Source: Timema cristinae
Taxonomy: Eukaryota; Arthropoda; Insecta; Phasmatodea; Timematidae
NCBI GenBank assembly: GCA_039000515.1
Contig: JBCFYV010000001.1
Span: 12,129,928-12,193,927, forward strand
Length of the DNA: 64,000 bases
Direction of reading: 5' to 3'
In this document: in pieces, positions 51,339-63,156 of the stretch
How positions within the stretch are numbered: position 1 is the first letter of the stretch
How the letters are laid out: every line of letters starts with the position of its first letter
Made by a program: the position numbers and the translations under genes
The notes under the pieces: generated by a model
What the model saw: the letters and a program-made list of their open reading frames with translations, nothing else
The model's database searches: none
What the model was told of the DNA's origin: nothing

Positions 51339-51633
51339 GTAGGGCCAATATTGGTTTATTATATTGCACTTTGGTAGCAGGCTGGCTGCGGTCAAAGCAA
51401 GGGGCATTTGATAGCTTTCCCTCACGGCTGGTATGCTTTCGACCCGATTTGTACCACCGTTTAGTACGGTCAGAGGCCTCTTAAGAAAAACTTGCATTAA
51501 ACCAATAAGATTTGAGTCCTCTTGAAAACACTAGACTCTTGATTTAAAGGACTGAGCTTGGATTTAGTAAATAAGTTAGGATCTGTAGCCTTAAGTTGAT
51601 AGTTGATATACTTACACTTCAAAAACTCTAAAG

Positions 51634-51882
51634 ACCTTCTTCAGTGGCCGAATGGTCTAAGGCGTCACTCTTGCAATAAACTAGACTACCGAAGACTGTA
51701 AGATCAGTGTTCGATCCCGGTCAAGTGTATTGAGAATGGCTTATCCTAAGTAGTTTTACACTCTCCCTATACTAAAGTGTGGGTACACTTCCTCTAAATT
51801 CAACCTTCCTCATTTCTTGCACATTAATGTAATTATTACATAGACGTATAACCTGAATGGGTAGTGAGACCTTGTGACACAA
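51634..51882 (+). mobile_element. SINE family C
   Basis: Head ACCTTCTTCAGTGGCCGAAT, B-box-like GTGTTCGATCCCGG, and GTACACTTCCTCTAAATTCA in the body. The shared tail GTATAACCTGAATGGGTAGT is present. Confidence 0.78.
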
Positions 51883-52479
51883 AACTTGACATAACAAACA
51901 AATTGTCAGGGCTCTGTTAACTTTGTTCAAAACAGGCAACTGGGATCCGTGGCACAGTGGTGCTATCTGAGAGGACTTGTAGTAAACTCTGGGACAGGAA
52001 TAGCTCTTATCATCACTAGTCTACGTAGTACAACTAACATGTGAAGGGTGGGGGGATTGTGATAATGTGACATCCCTCCCCTTCCACTCGGCCACATTGC
52101 TCTGTCTCTGAAACAACTCAGGTCATTGTGTTGAAATCGCTTGGTATAATAGTATTTAGGAGTTAGAAGAAGGGTTTGGGGGAAGGGAGAGACATTCAGG
52201 ATAGGGGGGGGGGGGTAACATGAGGTAATGGAGAGGTGATTATTGAAAATCGATTGTGATGATGGGGATGATTTTTTTAGGGGGAAGAGGGAAAAGAGAA
52301 CTGAGGCAATAAAGCGTCCACCATCCGTCACCTGCGGCCGGCTCTGTCCTTGCCATAGAAACAATATAGGCTTGCTATGGGGATGGGCTCTATATGGTTC
52401 ATAGATACTTGTAGCTAAACTAAGGGAGGGGCATTTTCCTGGAGAGAGAGTGTGAAGTCACACTGTGGATAATGATCAT

Positions 52480-52580
52480 CTGCTGTGACTCTGGCCAGGG
52501 ATTGAACCCTGATCTCTTGGGTCATAGTTAGGCACGCTAGCTTTTCTCTGGCTGTTCTAGTTTTGTAGACCTGGAGAGAA
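52480..52580 (-). mobile_element. Possible old SINE head (tRNA-like)
   Basis: The reverse strand contains GATCAGGGTTCAATCCCTGG, a B-box-like sequence with a short possible T-arm, near a weak A-box-like text. It is isolated, with no other supporting copy. Confidence 0.3.
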
Positions 52581-53935
52581 ACATAAAAACAAATCAATCT
52601 CGCGACCTCTAGGGTAAAGAAAGTATTGTGATTGTCAAAAAAATAATGATTCTTGTTTTTGATGGATATAGAGTTTCATGATCCCCTCAACTGGAGAATT
52701 TTTTTTTTCATTGTCTGTCGTCTGTCTGTCTGTTACCGAGACTAGAGCCGAAACCATTTTACCAGTTAGTCTAAAACATGGTGTCTAGGGTTTTTTTTCT
52801 TTGAAGTTTCCTAACTTTTTTTTAAAACTATCTATCCAATCCCTAAATTAAGGGAAGTTTACTGAAGGTTGGAAAAGAGAAGAAATTGATTTTCTCAAAA
52901 TAGTCTCCCAAGATTTTGAATAAAATTTGTATCCAAGTAAGTACTGAGTTTAACATTACAAACCAATGGCGCATCAAATTTTCCTATAAAAATTACTTTG
53001 ACTTAGTGTTTTATATAAATGGAGAGGTACAATTTTAATTATATTTTCACAACTCTTTTAGACACAAAATAACTTATGGTTGCAAAGTTGTAGAGATTTT
53101 TAAAAATAGAAAACTTTTATTTGAAAAAATATTTAATAAAATTAATATTTTACGAGATTTAAGCAGATATTAAAAACAAAATAAAAATAAGAGCGTTAGG
53201 AATTGGGGAGTTTAAAATGCACAGAAAAAGCAATATTTTTATAACAATTTATATTATTCCGTTTCACATATAGAGTTAAAAGTATAATTTAGATTAAGGA
53301 GCGAAATACATAACATATTTTTTTTTTGGCCCCTAAAGTTTTAATTTGTCATCAATATTTCATAAATACCGATTTTTAATTCATGCTCTCCTCCCCCAAC
53401 TCACATTAATCAAATTTTCCCATTTGTTGAAAACTTTGCTGGCATGTTTGTGTTTGGTGCAATATCATGTTGTAAATATTATCGAGGTTTTGTGAGATTG
53501 GGTGAGTTTAGGAGTCGGTTTTGATACAAACATCACAAGTGGAGGCTATTGCCAACAAACTCTTCTTTATGAAATATTATACAGTTGTTGGGATATCACC
53601 GCACACTGATTGTTGTTTTGATTGACGCTTTGTTCAACGATTGTGTTTCACACCTTTTGTTTTTTTCATCACATGTCTCACTCACCCGATAAAAATACAA
53701 ATAAACTGACAGTTATAAACTTGACACATCCGTCATCCTTGATCTAAGTGATGAGTTGTTGGTATCATGTTGGCAAAATGAGAGGTTCGATTTTATCTCA
53801 ATCATTTATGTTAGTTTATATTACTGGGTGAACTGTCCGCATGTCAATATCTCCCCCCCCTCTCTCTTCACTCTCTCTCTCTCACACACGCACACTAATA
53901 TATATCTCCCTCCATGTCCCACACATATATCAATC

Positions 53936-54172
53936 CTCTCTGTCCTACACTCATACACACATGATATCTCACTCTCTGTCCTACACACACTATATCTCAC
54001 TCTCTGTCCTACACACACTATATCTCACTCTCTGTCCTACACACACTATATCTCACTCTCTGTCCTACACACACTATATCTCACTCTCTGTCCTACACAC
54101 ACTATATCTCACTCTCTGTCCTACACACACTATATCTCACTCTACTGTCCTACACACACTATATCTCCCTTC
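53936..54172 (+). repeat. Minisatellite, 28-bp unit, about 8 copies
   Basis: The unit is ACTCTCTGTCCTACACACAC plus TATATCTC. Its open frames are repeat artefacts. Confidence 0.9.
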
Positions 54173-54658
54173 ATGTCTTACATGCATGATATCTCCCTCT
54201 TTGGCACGAGCAATGGAAGTGCTTGTGAGAACATTAAATCCTCGTTACCTGGTCTCGGAGGAAGTTGTTTATTTTATTTTATCTGATGCAGATCTTCCCT
54301 CTCTCTCAAACCTCCAGGTCGCACTTATGGGTGTAGTTATGTTCAGTGCAACACAGAACTATCTCACTACACAGGCGCTGATAGGCTTGTCCTATAGTCC
54401 ATTATATGCCACCAGGCGGGATATTAGTGACTTGTACTATCTTGTTTAGAGGAACCGAATGAACTAGAGGGAAGATAAAGGGAAATTTTGCTACCATTCA
54501 CCTGGAGGGAGAATGAGAAACAGTCACACCTTTCTCTCACAAACGAACCCAGTCAAGAATCGAACGCTCTGTCTTACTTAGAGTGAGATTTGAGTGAAAA
54601 CTGCGCCATTGTTTGTGACAGATTTACAACAGTTTAATTAGGTATTGCTTGAGCATGA

Positions 54659-55215
54659 TACTACTGGCAGTATAATGCTGCAGGGCGGATTGCGTCTTGA
54701 AATATCTCACGGCGCTCATTGTTTGTCTAGATATCCCCTGTGAGTAATACTATCAGCATTATATCACTGCAGGGCGAGTTGCGTCTCAAATTATCTCACG
54801 GCGCTCATTGTATAGATATCCCTGACTAAATACTACTAGCATACATGACTGTGGACGGGTTGCGTCTTGAATTATCTCACGGCGCTCATTGTATAGATAT
54901 CCCCTGACTACAATACTACTAGCAGTACATGGCTGCTGGACGTGTTGCATCTTGAATTATCTCACGGCGCTCATTGTATAGATATCCCCTGACTACAATA
55001 CTACTAGCAGTACATGACTGCTGGACGGTTGCGTCTTGAATTATCTCACGGCGCTCATTGTATAGATATCCCCTGACTACAATACTACTAGCAGTACATG
55101 ACTGCTGGACGTGTTGCGTCTTGAATTATCTCACGGCGCTCATTGTATAGATATCCCCTGACTACAATACTACTAGCAGTACATGGACTGCTGGACGGTT
55201 TGCGTCTTGAAACAT
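54659..55215 (+). repeat. Minisatellite, about 84-bp unit, 6-7 copies
   Basis: The unit runs TTGCGTCTTGAATTATCTCA, CGGCGCTCATTGTATAGATA, TCCCCTGACTACAATACTAC and TAGCAGTACATGACTGCTGG. The early copies are more diverged than the later ones. Confidence 0.9.
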
Positions 55216-55738
55216 TTCGTGGTGTTACTAGCCCCACCATAACTGAAGGTTATTTGCGGGCACTCGTGAGACCCGGGTTTGAAGCCGAGAGAAAGTAGGG
55301 CCTAGTAGTGATTGGTTGAACCAGCCCGTTGACGTGAGCTAGCTCACATAAGCTCTTTCATTCAAAAGGGTCCGTTCATATGAGTCATATCGTTCACCGC
55401 ATGGTTGGCTCGCTCCCAATCCCTTCACCCCTTCACCTCCTTGGTGAGCGAATGAGTGAGCGCTAACTAGTTCTCACAATTCCCGTTCTGAGCGTCCAAA
55501 TCTGTCCCTTCCCTTTCAACTATGAAGAAATTAGGATTTATGTGTAATTTATCCGAAGCTTATCGCGTTTGAATCTTGAATCTTTTTACTTACGCATATT
55601 ACTTAAAATACTTAACCTTAGTTTATAGCCTTTAGTGTCTAAATCACATAATTATGTCTATTGACGTTAAGAATAATAATTAATTTAATATTGTAGGCAG
55701 TGCTGCAATCTGGTATCGATAGTACATATCTAGAGTTT

Positions 55739-56000
55739 TTATTTATTTATTTAGTACCGCGTCTTACTACCCGTTCAGGTTATACGCCTAATTACTAATT
55801 ACGCTAATGGATTAGAAATTGGGAAGGTTGAATTTAGAGGAAGCTAACACACATCTGCGTGAAGGGAGAGTGGAAAACCATTTAAGAAAAAACATCCCCC
55901 AATCTACCCATCCGAGATTCGAACCTTGATCTCCCCGTCCTAGGCAATCAAGCTCAACACGAAACTAGCGCGTTAGCCAACTACACCACCAAGGTGGGTC
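55739..56000 (-). mobile_element. SINE family A with 11-bp target duplication
   Basis: ATCTAGAGTTT lies at 55728-55738 and again at 56001-56011. Between them is a reverse-strand family A SINE with its (ATTT)n end at 55739-55751. The head, including CGAGATTCGAACCTTGATCT, is intact. Confidence 0.88.
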
Positions 56001-56196
56001 ATCTAGAGTTTATTCTTTTGATAGTAACGAATGAAGAACGACAAAAACTCCTGGCTCTTTCCAGAACGAATGAACGAGAGCTGAAAAGAAAGAGTCGTGA
56101 ATGATGACAACTCTCTGAGCTCAGCGAAGAAAGGTGGTTGGAGGTAGTACTGAAACAATGCGTTTATAGCCAAGACTTGCTAAATAAACCGACCAT

Positions 56197-56732
56197 CAGT
56201 GGCGGCTCGTGTATAGGCACTGCGGAACTGCAGCACCCCCTATTTTCTTTCCCTTTATGTTATCGACAACATTTAATATAATAAGACCTTTTTTCTTTAA
56301 TTCTTTCTTTATTTTTGTAGTACAATATATATTCCTTAGCTTAATATCAATACTTAAGTAGCCATCCCCCAGTTTACGAAAAAGATACAAAAATATTTGT
56401 ATGGAACTGTGTGCTTCACAGTGCCAGCGACGTGATGTTTAACTGTTTGTTCAATTCTCATCCACAGATCAAGGAGAAAATTATTGAACTTTTTGCGTAA
56501 ATTAAAACAAGAAGAATGGATTTCATTTTCAAATGAATAGATTAAGCTTGAACTTTAACAATTTAAGTTAAAGTAAGTAAAAAATGTTGTTTTTTTCATT
56601 AAGAGATTTTATCAAGTTCCTGAATAAATTTTCTTTTTATACATGTTATTTTCCTTTTACACAATTTCAAAACAAAGGCTAAACATTTTCTGGAGCAGCA
56701 CCCCCACTAATTTTAGCTACGAGCCGCCACAG
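56197..56732. mobile_element. hAT-family non-autonomous element with perfect 8-bp target duplication
   Basis: Ends CAGTGGCGGCTCGT and ACGAGCCGCCACAG are inverted repeats matching at 13 of 14 positions. The 8-mer CCGACCAT flanks both sides (56189-56196 and 56733-56740). An 8-base duplication and ends of this type are the signature of hAT transposition. The 536-base interior has no transposase. Confidence 0.9.
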
Positions 56733-57648
56733 CCGACCATTGAACAAAAACTCAAAGCGAGTAGGCAGAGAAAGTGATAGCGTATGAGTGTAAAGAAGAG
56801 ATGTAAAGAAACGATGTCCGATGTATCCTTGCGGTAATATTTAGGGTAACAGGTCTATTTAATTTAATTTATATAAGTTCTTAACTTAAATGTACAACCG
56901 ACATACATACGTTTATTTTGTACAAGTAATAATATAAATTGGTAGGTAAGACTGTAGGCCTATTGGTCAATGTATCAGATCATTGATGTAGTGTGTGATG
57001 ACGGTGTGAACGACTCGCGAGCGAGCGACCCATTACTAGTGCCTAGGGATGTGAATAAAGTATCGATACTTTACTAATATCGATATTGGTATTATTTTAC
57101 TCTATACTTTTTTCCGATACTTTTACTGATATTAGTACTTCCACTCCAGTATCGAAAGAAACAACTTTCTTGCTATCTTCACTCATGTTGGTATTAAATG
57201 TTTACTAGGGTGGACTGTGGAGGGAGAACAAATGACAATATTCTCCCTCATGACAAGCAAGAAGCAGCGCCAGCATTCAATCTCTTTTAGCTCATCATAA
57301 TTCAGAGCTGTTCTTTCATCTTCGTTTATCAATACATCCTGATACCTGACTGGTTTAGTACCGACCAGTCTACTACCCCTTCCTCTAACAATGAACACGG
57401 TCATTACAAACAAAACAAAGAAGATTTTGTAGAACTCATTGAACTCGGTCAACACAAGGGTGCCCCAAGCAGTGCGGTCCGATCCCCCCTTAAGCTTATC
57501 TTATATTGATAATGTCTGTGTGCTTCCCAAAGGATAATGCAGACATGTACTTTCTAAACACAGGACAAGGTTTGACCTCTTTGACAAAACAGTCACGGCT
57601 ATCTCTGGCTTGGAACCCACCCCACCTACACGTGAATAATAAACTGAA

Positions 57649-57860
57649 CTGGTGCTCACGTGGTGTAAGACGTCAGGTTCACGATGGACTGGTTAAGATT
57701 CAAATCCCGCCCGGATACATACCAGAAATGATTTTTCCCACAAATAATTTGTGTTGTTTTTATATCCCCTTCCTTGCTAATGTGGGCTCGTTTACTCTTG
57801 AGTAACCCTCCCAGTCCCTACTCATTAGATTTGGTCGTCCCTGGTGTTCACTCGTGAATA
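57649..57860 (+). mobile_element. Possible SINE of another family
   Basis: TGGTGCTCACGTGGTGTAAG (head-like) and TTAAGATTCAAATCCCGCCC (B-box-like) are followed by TCCTTGCTAATGTGGGCTCG and CCCAGTCCCTACTCATTAGA, which resemble the body of families A and C. Only one copy was seen. Confidence 0.45.
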
Positions 57861-58036
57861 ACGTTTGGACCGGGTTTCAAAGCTGAACCTCTCAGAGACT
57901 GTTGGTCAGAGCTAGAACCACATCGTCTCGTGGCTCTCAGCCAGAGCCGAGGCCTATTCGTTCCTTGTGTGGTCGGGAGTGCAGTGGTCTCCCCCCCCCC
58001 ATCCCCCTGTCCCATGGGAGAGTACAGGTGTTGCGG

Positions 58037-58990
58037 TACCCCTGACCTCTTCCCTCCTTGTACAGTCTGTTTCACCAGAACATTCACCACCAGCTCCTCC
58101 CCACCTTGTATAGCCTGTTTCACCAGAACATTCACCACCAGCTCCTCTTCACCTTGTACTGTATGTTTCACTAGAACACTCCCCACCAGCTCCTCCCCAC
58201 CTTGTACAGCCTGTTTCACCAGAACATTCACCACCAGCTCCTCTTCACCTTGTACAGTCTGTTTCACCAGAACATTCACCACCAGCTCCTCTTCACCTTG
58301 TACTGTATGTTTCACTAGAACACTCCCCACCAGCTCCTCCCCACCTTGTACAGCCTGTTTCACCAGAACATTCACCACCAGCTCCTCTTCACCTTGTACT
58401 GTATGTTTCACTAGAACACTCCCCACCAGCTCCTCCCCACCTTGTACAGCCTGTTTCACCAGAACATTCACCACCAGCTCCTCTTCACCTTGTACTGTAT
58501 GTTTCACTAGAACACTCCCCACCAGCTCCTCCCCACCTTGTACAGCCTGTTTCACCAGAACATTCACCACCAGCTCCTCCCCACCTTGTATAGCCTGTTT
58601 CACCAGAACACTCCCCACCAGCTCCTCTTCACCTTGTACTGTATGTTTCACTAGAACACTCCCCACCAGCTCCTCCCCACCTTGTATAGCCTGTTTCACC
58701 AGAACATTCACCACCAGCTCCTCTTCACCTTGTACTGTATGTTTCACTAGAACACTCCCCACCAGCTCCTCCCCACCTTGTACAGCCTGTTTCACCAGAA
58801 CATTCACCACCAGCTCCTCTTCACCTTGTACTGTATGTTTCACTAGAACACTCCCCACCAGCTCCTCCCCACCTTGTATAGCCTGTTTCACCAGAACATT
58901 CACCACCAGCTCCTCTTCACCTTGTACTGTATGTTTCACTAGAACACTCACCACCAGCTCCTACCCGCCTTGTACAGTCTGTTTCACCCG
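58037..58990 (+). repeat. Minisatellite, 48-bp unit, about 20 copies
   Basis: The unit is CAGCTCCTCCCCACCTTGTA, CAGCCTGTTTCACCAGAACA, TTCACCAC. Two variants (CCTGTTTCACCAG and GTATGTTTCACTAG) mostly alternate, making a 96-bp higher-order unit. As 48 is a multiple of three, both strands show long open frames with a 16-residue period. Confidence 0.93.
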
Positions 58991-59221
58991 ACACCTGAAG
59001 GCGTGTTGCGCCTGACGCTAACACACCTGGTGTTTGTGCCAAGCATTAAAATCTGACTTCTTCATCCTACTTTTGCAAATTTATATAGCAAAACTTTTTA
59101 ATGGCCTTTTCTGGCACCCACAACAGTAATAGTACTCCCACCATTAGGAAAGTGAGAAAACGAGTAGCTATCGTCTTGTCTGATTTTCCAGCTGAAGGTT
59201 AGTTGAGGTTCGAATAACAGC

Positions 59222-59742
59222 TGGGTTACTATCTTGCTACCACGCACCTGGATATAGCTGTTACTATCTTGCTACCATGCACCTGGGTATAGCTGTTACT
59301 ATCTTGCTACCACGCACCTGGGTATAGCTGTTACTATCTTGCTACCATGCACCTGGGTATAGCTGTTACTATCTTGCTACCACGCACCTGGGTATAGCTG
59401 TTACTATCTTGCTACCACGCACCTGGGTATAGCTGTTACTATCTTGCTACCATGCACCTGGGTATAGCTGTTACTATCTTGCTACCATGCACCTGGGTAT
59501 AGCTGTTACTATCTTGCTACCATGCACCTGGGTATAGCTGTTACTATCTTGCTACCATGCACCTGGGTATAGCTGTTACTATCTTGCTACCATGCACCTG
59601 GGTATAGCTGTTACTATCTTGCTACCACGCACCTGGGTATAGCTGTTACTATCTTGCTACCATGCACCTGGGTATAGCTGTTACTATCTTGCTACCATGC
59701 ACCTGGGTATAGCTGTTACTATCTTGCTACCATGCACTATCC
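59222..59742 (+). repeat. Minisatellite, 35-bp unit, about 15 copies
   Basis: The unit is CCTGGGTATAGCTGTTACTA plus TCTTGCTACCATGCA. The only frequent difference is CACGCA versus CATGCA. Confidence 0.93.
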
Positions 59743-60245
59743 TATAGAAGCCTGTAAAGCACGTGACATAGGTAGCAACGAGTGTAGCTGTCAGAACTCT
59801 AGGAGAGCTTTTATCGATCAACGAGGGGGTGTAGGTCCAAGGCACTAGGTACCCAGTCACAGAGACCCGCAGTGACCTCCCCCTGAGTGTGTAAGGGGGG
59901 AAAGGGGAAGGTTACAGGTGCGTATGTGTTTTCTCTGCATACCTGTTCACTTGTGCTCTTAGAATGTAGATCTGTCGACCTTGTTGGATGAGCAGGAGCT
60001 TCTAGTTACTATACGCAGCATGAATGCTATACAGGAGATATTAACCTACACCTACACCTACTATTTATGTAGTGACAAGTTTATCTCCGATAATTTTATA
60101 ACAGGTTCTACCAACTTGGTTGAGAATATGTTCAATGTTAATCTAGATATCTACCATTTTAAGAAATTTTATCTTATGTTGCCGAAATGTTGCCATGCAG
60201 ATGTTGCACTTAGGTTAAATATTGACACATCCTTTAATAGTACAT

Positions 60246-60731
60246 GAACCCGCTTCGGCGGCCACACGGTACTAGGAGCTACAGTAGCCCCGTGGCTTCT
60301 TTGGTGCTGACTGACAGCTGACAGTAAATATTTAGGTATATACCTAAATGTTGACTGTCAGAAGTGACAGCTGCTAAACACATGTTTTTGCAGATCATAT
60401 GGTTTGGCGTAGGGATACATAATTTGGTCTGGTAACTTTTCAAAGCCGTCAGCTGTGAGCTGTGAGCTATGAGCTGTCAGTCAGCACCAAAGAAGCCATG
60501 GGGCTACTGTACCCTTGCAACAGACTAGACTACAGAAGATGGGGGATAAGTGTTCGATCCTGGTTGGGTGTACTGAGGGTAGTTTTTTTTTTTACCTAAA
60601 TGGTTTTCCACTTTACCTTCATGCAAATACGGTTACACTTTGTTTAAATTTAACCTTACACAGATCTAACACACTAGTGTAATTAGTACATAGGTGTATA
60701 ATTCGAATAGGTAGTATTAATACTCGGTGCA
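60246..60731 (+). mobile_element. SINE family C, split by a TIR element
   Basis: The head CCCGCTTCGGCGGCCACACG stops at 60281 and resumes at 60510 with CCCTTGCAACAGACTAGACT. Body CCACTTTACCTTCATGCAAA and a decayed shared tail (AATTCGAATAGGTAGTATTA) follow, ending in an A-run. Confidence 0.8.
60282..60509. mobile_element. Tc1/mariner-type non-autonomous element with TA duplication, nested in SINE C
   Basis: The left end CAGTAGCCCCGTGGCTTCTT, GGTGCTGACTGACAG and the right end CTGTCAGTCAGCACCAAAGA, AGCCATGGGGCTACTG are inverted over about 36 bases with one mismatch. TA flanks it at 60280-60281 and 60510-60511. Comparing intact family C copies shows the SINE is cut exactly there. The centre has short palindromes (AGGTATATACCT). 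228 bases, non-coding. Confidence 0.88.
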
Positions 60732-61073
60732 AAAAAAAAGTACCCGAGTTTGGTCCTTACTGGAATGAACACAAAACTATTTTCTATGACCCTATAGGTA
60801 CATAGACTTGTAAATATAGTCTAAAAGTTGGAATCTCCAACATTTGAAAGTTCAAAAATCCACATATTCTGGCTGGACATTAAGATCTTAATTTCTGGGA
60901 AACTAGAAGTAACTGTTATAGAAGAGTAGAATGGATATAATCGAATGATGTCACTTAATAAGGAGTGTCTCAACACACACTTTGTCACTATTTTGTATTT
61001 TCCTCCTCTCTGGTTTGTTCTCCTAATGTCGGTAGCCCCACACTTGCCGCCATATCCTCGATAATTTTATTCT

Positions 61074-62905
61074 GTTTGTAACGACTCACTCCTATTTGAA
61101 CAATTCAAGTGGTCTGATATGTTTGTAACGACTCACTCCTATTTGAACACTCCAAGTGGTCTGATATGTTTGTAACGACTCACTCCTATTTGAACACTTC
61201 AAGTGGTCTGATATGTTTGTAACGACTCACTCCTATTTGAACACTTCAAGTGGTCTGATATGTTTGTAACGACTCACTCCTATTTGAACACTTCAAGTGG
61301 TCGGATATGTTTGTAACGACTCACTCCTATTTGAACACTTCAAGTGGTCTGATATGTTTGTAACGACTCACTCCTATTTGAACACTCCAAGTGGTCTGAT
61401 ATGTTTGTAACGACTCACTCCTATTTGAACACTTCAAGTGGTCTTATATGTTTGTAACGACTCACTCCTATTTGAACACTTCAAGTGGTCTTATATGTTT
61501 GTAACGACTCACTCCTATTTGAACACTTCAAGTGGTCTTATATGTTTGTAACGACTCACTCCTATTTGAACACTCCAAGTGGTCTAATATGTTTGTAACG
61601 ACTCACTCCTATTTGAACACTCCAAGTGGTCTGATATGTTTGTAACGACTCACTCCTATTTGAACACTTCAAGTGGTCTGATATGTTTGTAACGACTCAC
61701 TCCTATTTGAACACTCCAAGTGGTCTGATATGTTTGTAACGACTCACTCCTATTTGAACACTCCAAGTGGTCTGATATGTTTGTAACGACTCACTCCTAT
61801 TTGAACAATTCAAGTGGTCTGATATGTTTGTAACGACTCACTCCTATTTGAACACTTCAAGTGGTCTTATATGTTTGTAACGACTCACTCCTATTTGAAC
61901 ACTTCAAGTGGTCTGATATGTTTGTAACGACTCACTCCTATTTGAACACTCCAAGTGGTCTGATATGTTTGTAACGACTCACTCCTATTTGAACAATTCA
62001 AGTGGTCTGATATGTTTGTAACGACTCACTCCTATTTGAACACTTCAAGTGGTCTTATATGTTTGTAACGACTCACTCCTATTTGAACACTTCAAGTGGT
62101 CTTATATGTTTGTAACGACTCACTCCTATTTGAACACTCCAAGTGGTCTGATATGTTTGTAACGACTCACTCCTATTTGAACAATTCAAGTGGTCTGATA
62201 TGTTTGTAACGACTCACTCCTATTTGAACACTTCAAGTGGTCTTATATGTTTGTAACGACTCACTCCTATTTGAACACTTCAAGTGGTCTGATATGTTTG
62301 TAACGACTCACTCCTATTTGAACACTCCAAGTGGTCTGATATGTTTGTAACGACTCACTCCTATTTGAACACTCCAAGTGGTCTGATATGTTTGTAACGA
62401 CTCACTCCTATTTGAACACTCCAAGTGGTCTGATATGTTTGTAACGACTCACTCCTATTTGAACACTCCAAGTGGTCTGATATGTTTGTAACGACTCACT
62501 CCTATTTGAACACTTCAAGTGGTCTGATATGTTTGTAACGACTCACTCCTATTTGAACACTCCAAGTGGTCTGATATGTTTGTAACGACTCACTCCTATT
62601 TGAACACTCCAAGTGGTCTGATATGTTTGTAACGACTCACTCCTATTTGAACACTCAAGTGGTCTGATATGTTTGTAACGACTCACTCCTATTTGAACAC
62701 TCAAGTGGTCTGATATGTTTGTAACGACTCACTCCTATTTGAACACTTCAAGTGGTCTGATATGTTTGTAACGACTCACTCCTATTTGAACACTCAAGTG
62801 GTCTGATATGTTTGTAACGACTCACTCCTATTTGAACACTCAAGTGGTCTGATATGTTTGTAACGACTCACTCCTATTTGAACACTCCAAGTGGTCTGAT
62901 ATGTC
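61074..62905 (+). repeat. Minisatellite, 47-bp unit, about 39 copies
   Basis: The unit is GTTTGTAACGACTCACTCCT, ATTTGAACACTTCAAGTGGT, CTGATAT. Variants differ at CACTTC/CACTCC/CAATTC and GTCTG/GTCTT, and several variants recur in blocks. It is the longest array in the window (1.8 kb). Confidence 0.96.
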
Positions 62906-62987
62906 TGTATCTGTACGCGTATCTCGCCAAGTTCCTCCAACTTTCCTAGTTAGACTGAGAGAGCCACTCCCCACCCGCCACCCCCGC

Positions 62988-62995
62988 TATAAAAG
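62988..62995 (+). promoter_or_regulatory. TATA-box-like motif in a GC-richer patch
   Basis: TATAAAAG lies in the locally GC-rich stretch 62960-63030, immediately after the 47-bp array. No convincing initiator or following first exon was identified, so this is only a candidate. Confidence 0.2.
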
Positions 62996-63156
62996 CTTAC
63001 GAGCGCCGCGGCGGAGCAGCCTTCAAGCGGATGGCTACTGTACAACGTCGTCAATTATTCAGAGACGGAAGGGAAGGAAATGCGCCTTTAAATGTTGGTA
63101 TTTTTCTAGTTTTTATACAACTTTATTTTTTTTATAAAACAAATAAACAATAATAT

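Larger units (their letters stand above)
48710..51163 (+). other. Intron 26
   Basis: Contains a three-step repeat with TTAGG-like tracts (49565-49735), a possible hAT-like element (49918-50667) and a partial dispersed repeat F (about 50960-51110). No exon seen. Confidence 0.5.

Noticed and set aside
1..51338. Identity as dystrophin or as a spectraplakin (Shot/MACF)
   Set aside because: Both have spectrin repeats, but the blocks in exons 8-9 and 16 do not resemble what I know of the dystrophin rod, and the large acidic exon fits neither. A profile search could still change this.
1..51338. A processed or dead copy of the gene
   Set aside because: It has introns with intact GT-AG sites and chained phases, and helical reading is kept on both sides of each one-base break. 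That is unlike pseudogene decay.
53756..54449. Open frames of 176 and 202 residues
   Set aside because: Dominated by the 28-bp repeat and CT-rich sequence; the flanks show no protein-like pattern.
57848..59015. Long open frames on both strands (361 and 368 residues)
   Set aside because: Both come from the stop-free 48-bp tandem repeat. No start context, splice signal or unique sequence supports a gene.
59960..60025. Possible extra exon reading NVDLSTLLDEQELLVTI after CTCTTAG
   Set aside because: The helical wording is attractive, but exon 27 ends in phase 1 and this would need phase 0; it also lacks a good donor. Left as intron.
61074..62905. CRISPR-like array
   Set aside because: The unit is a contiguous 47-bp tandem repeat with no unique spacers, in an intron of an animal gene.
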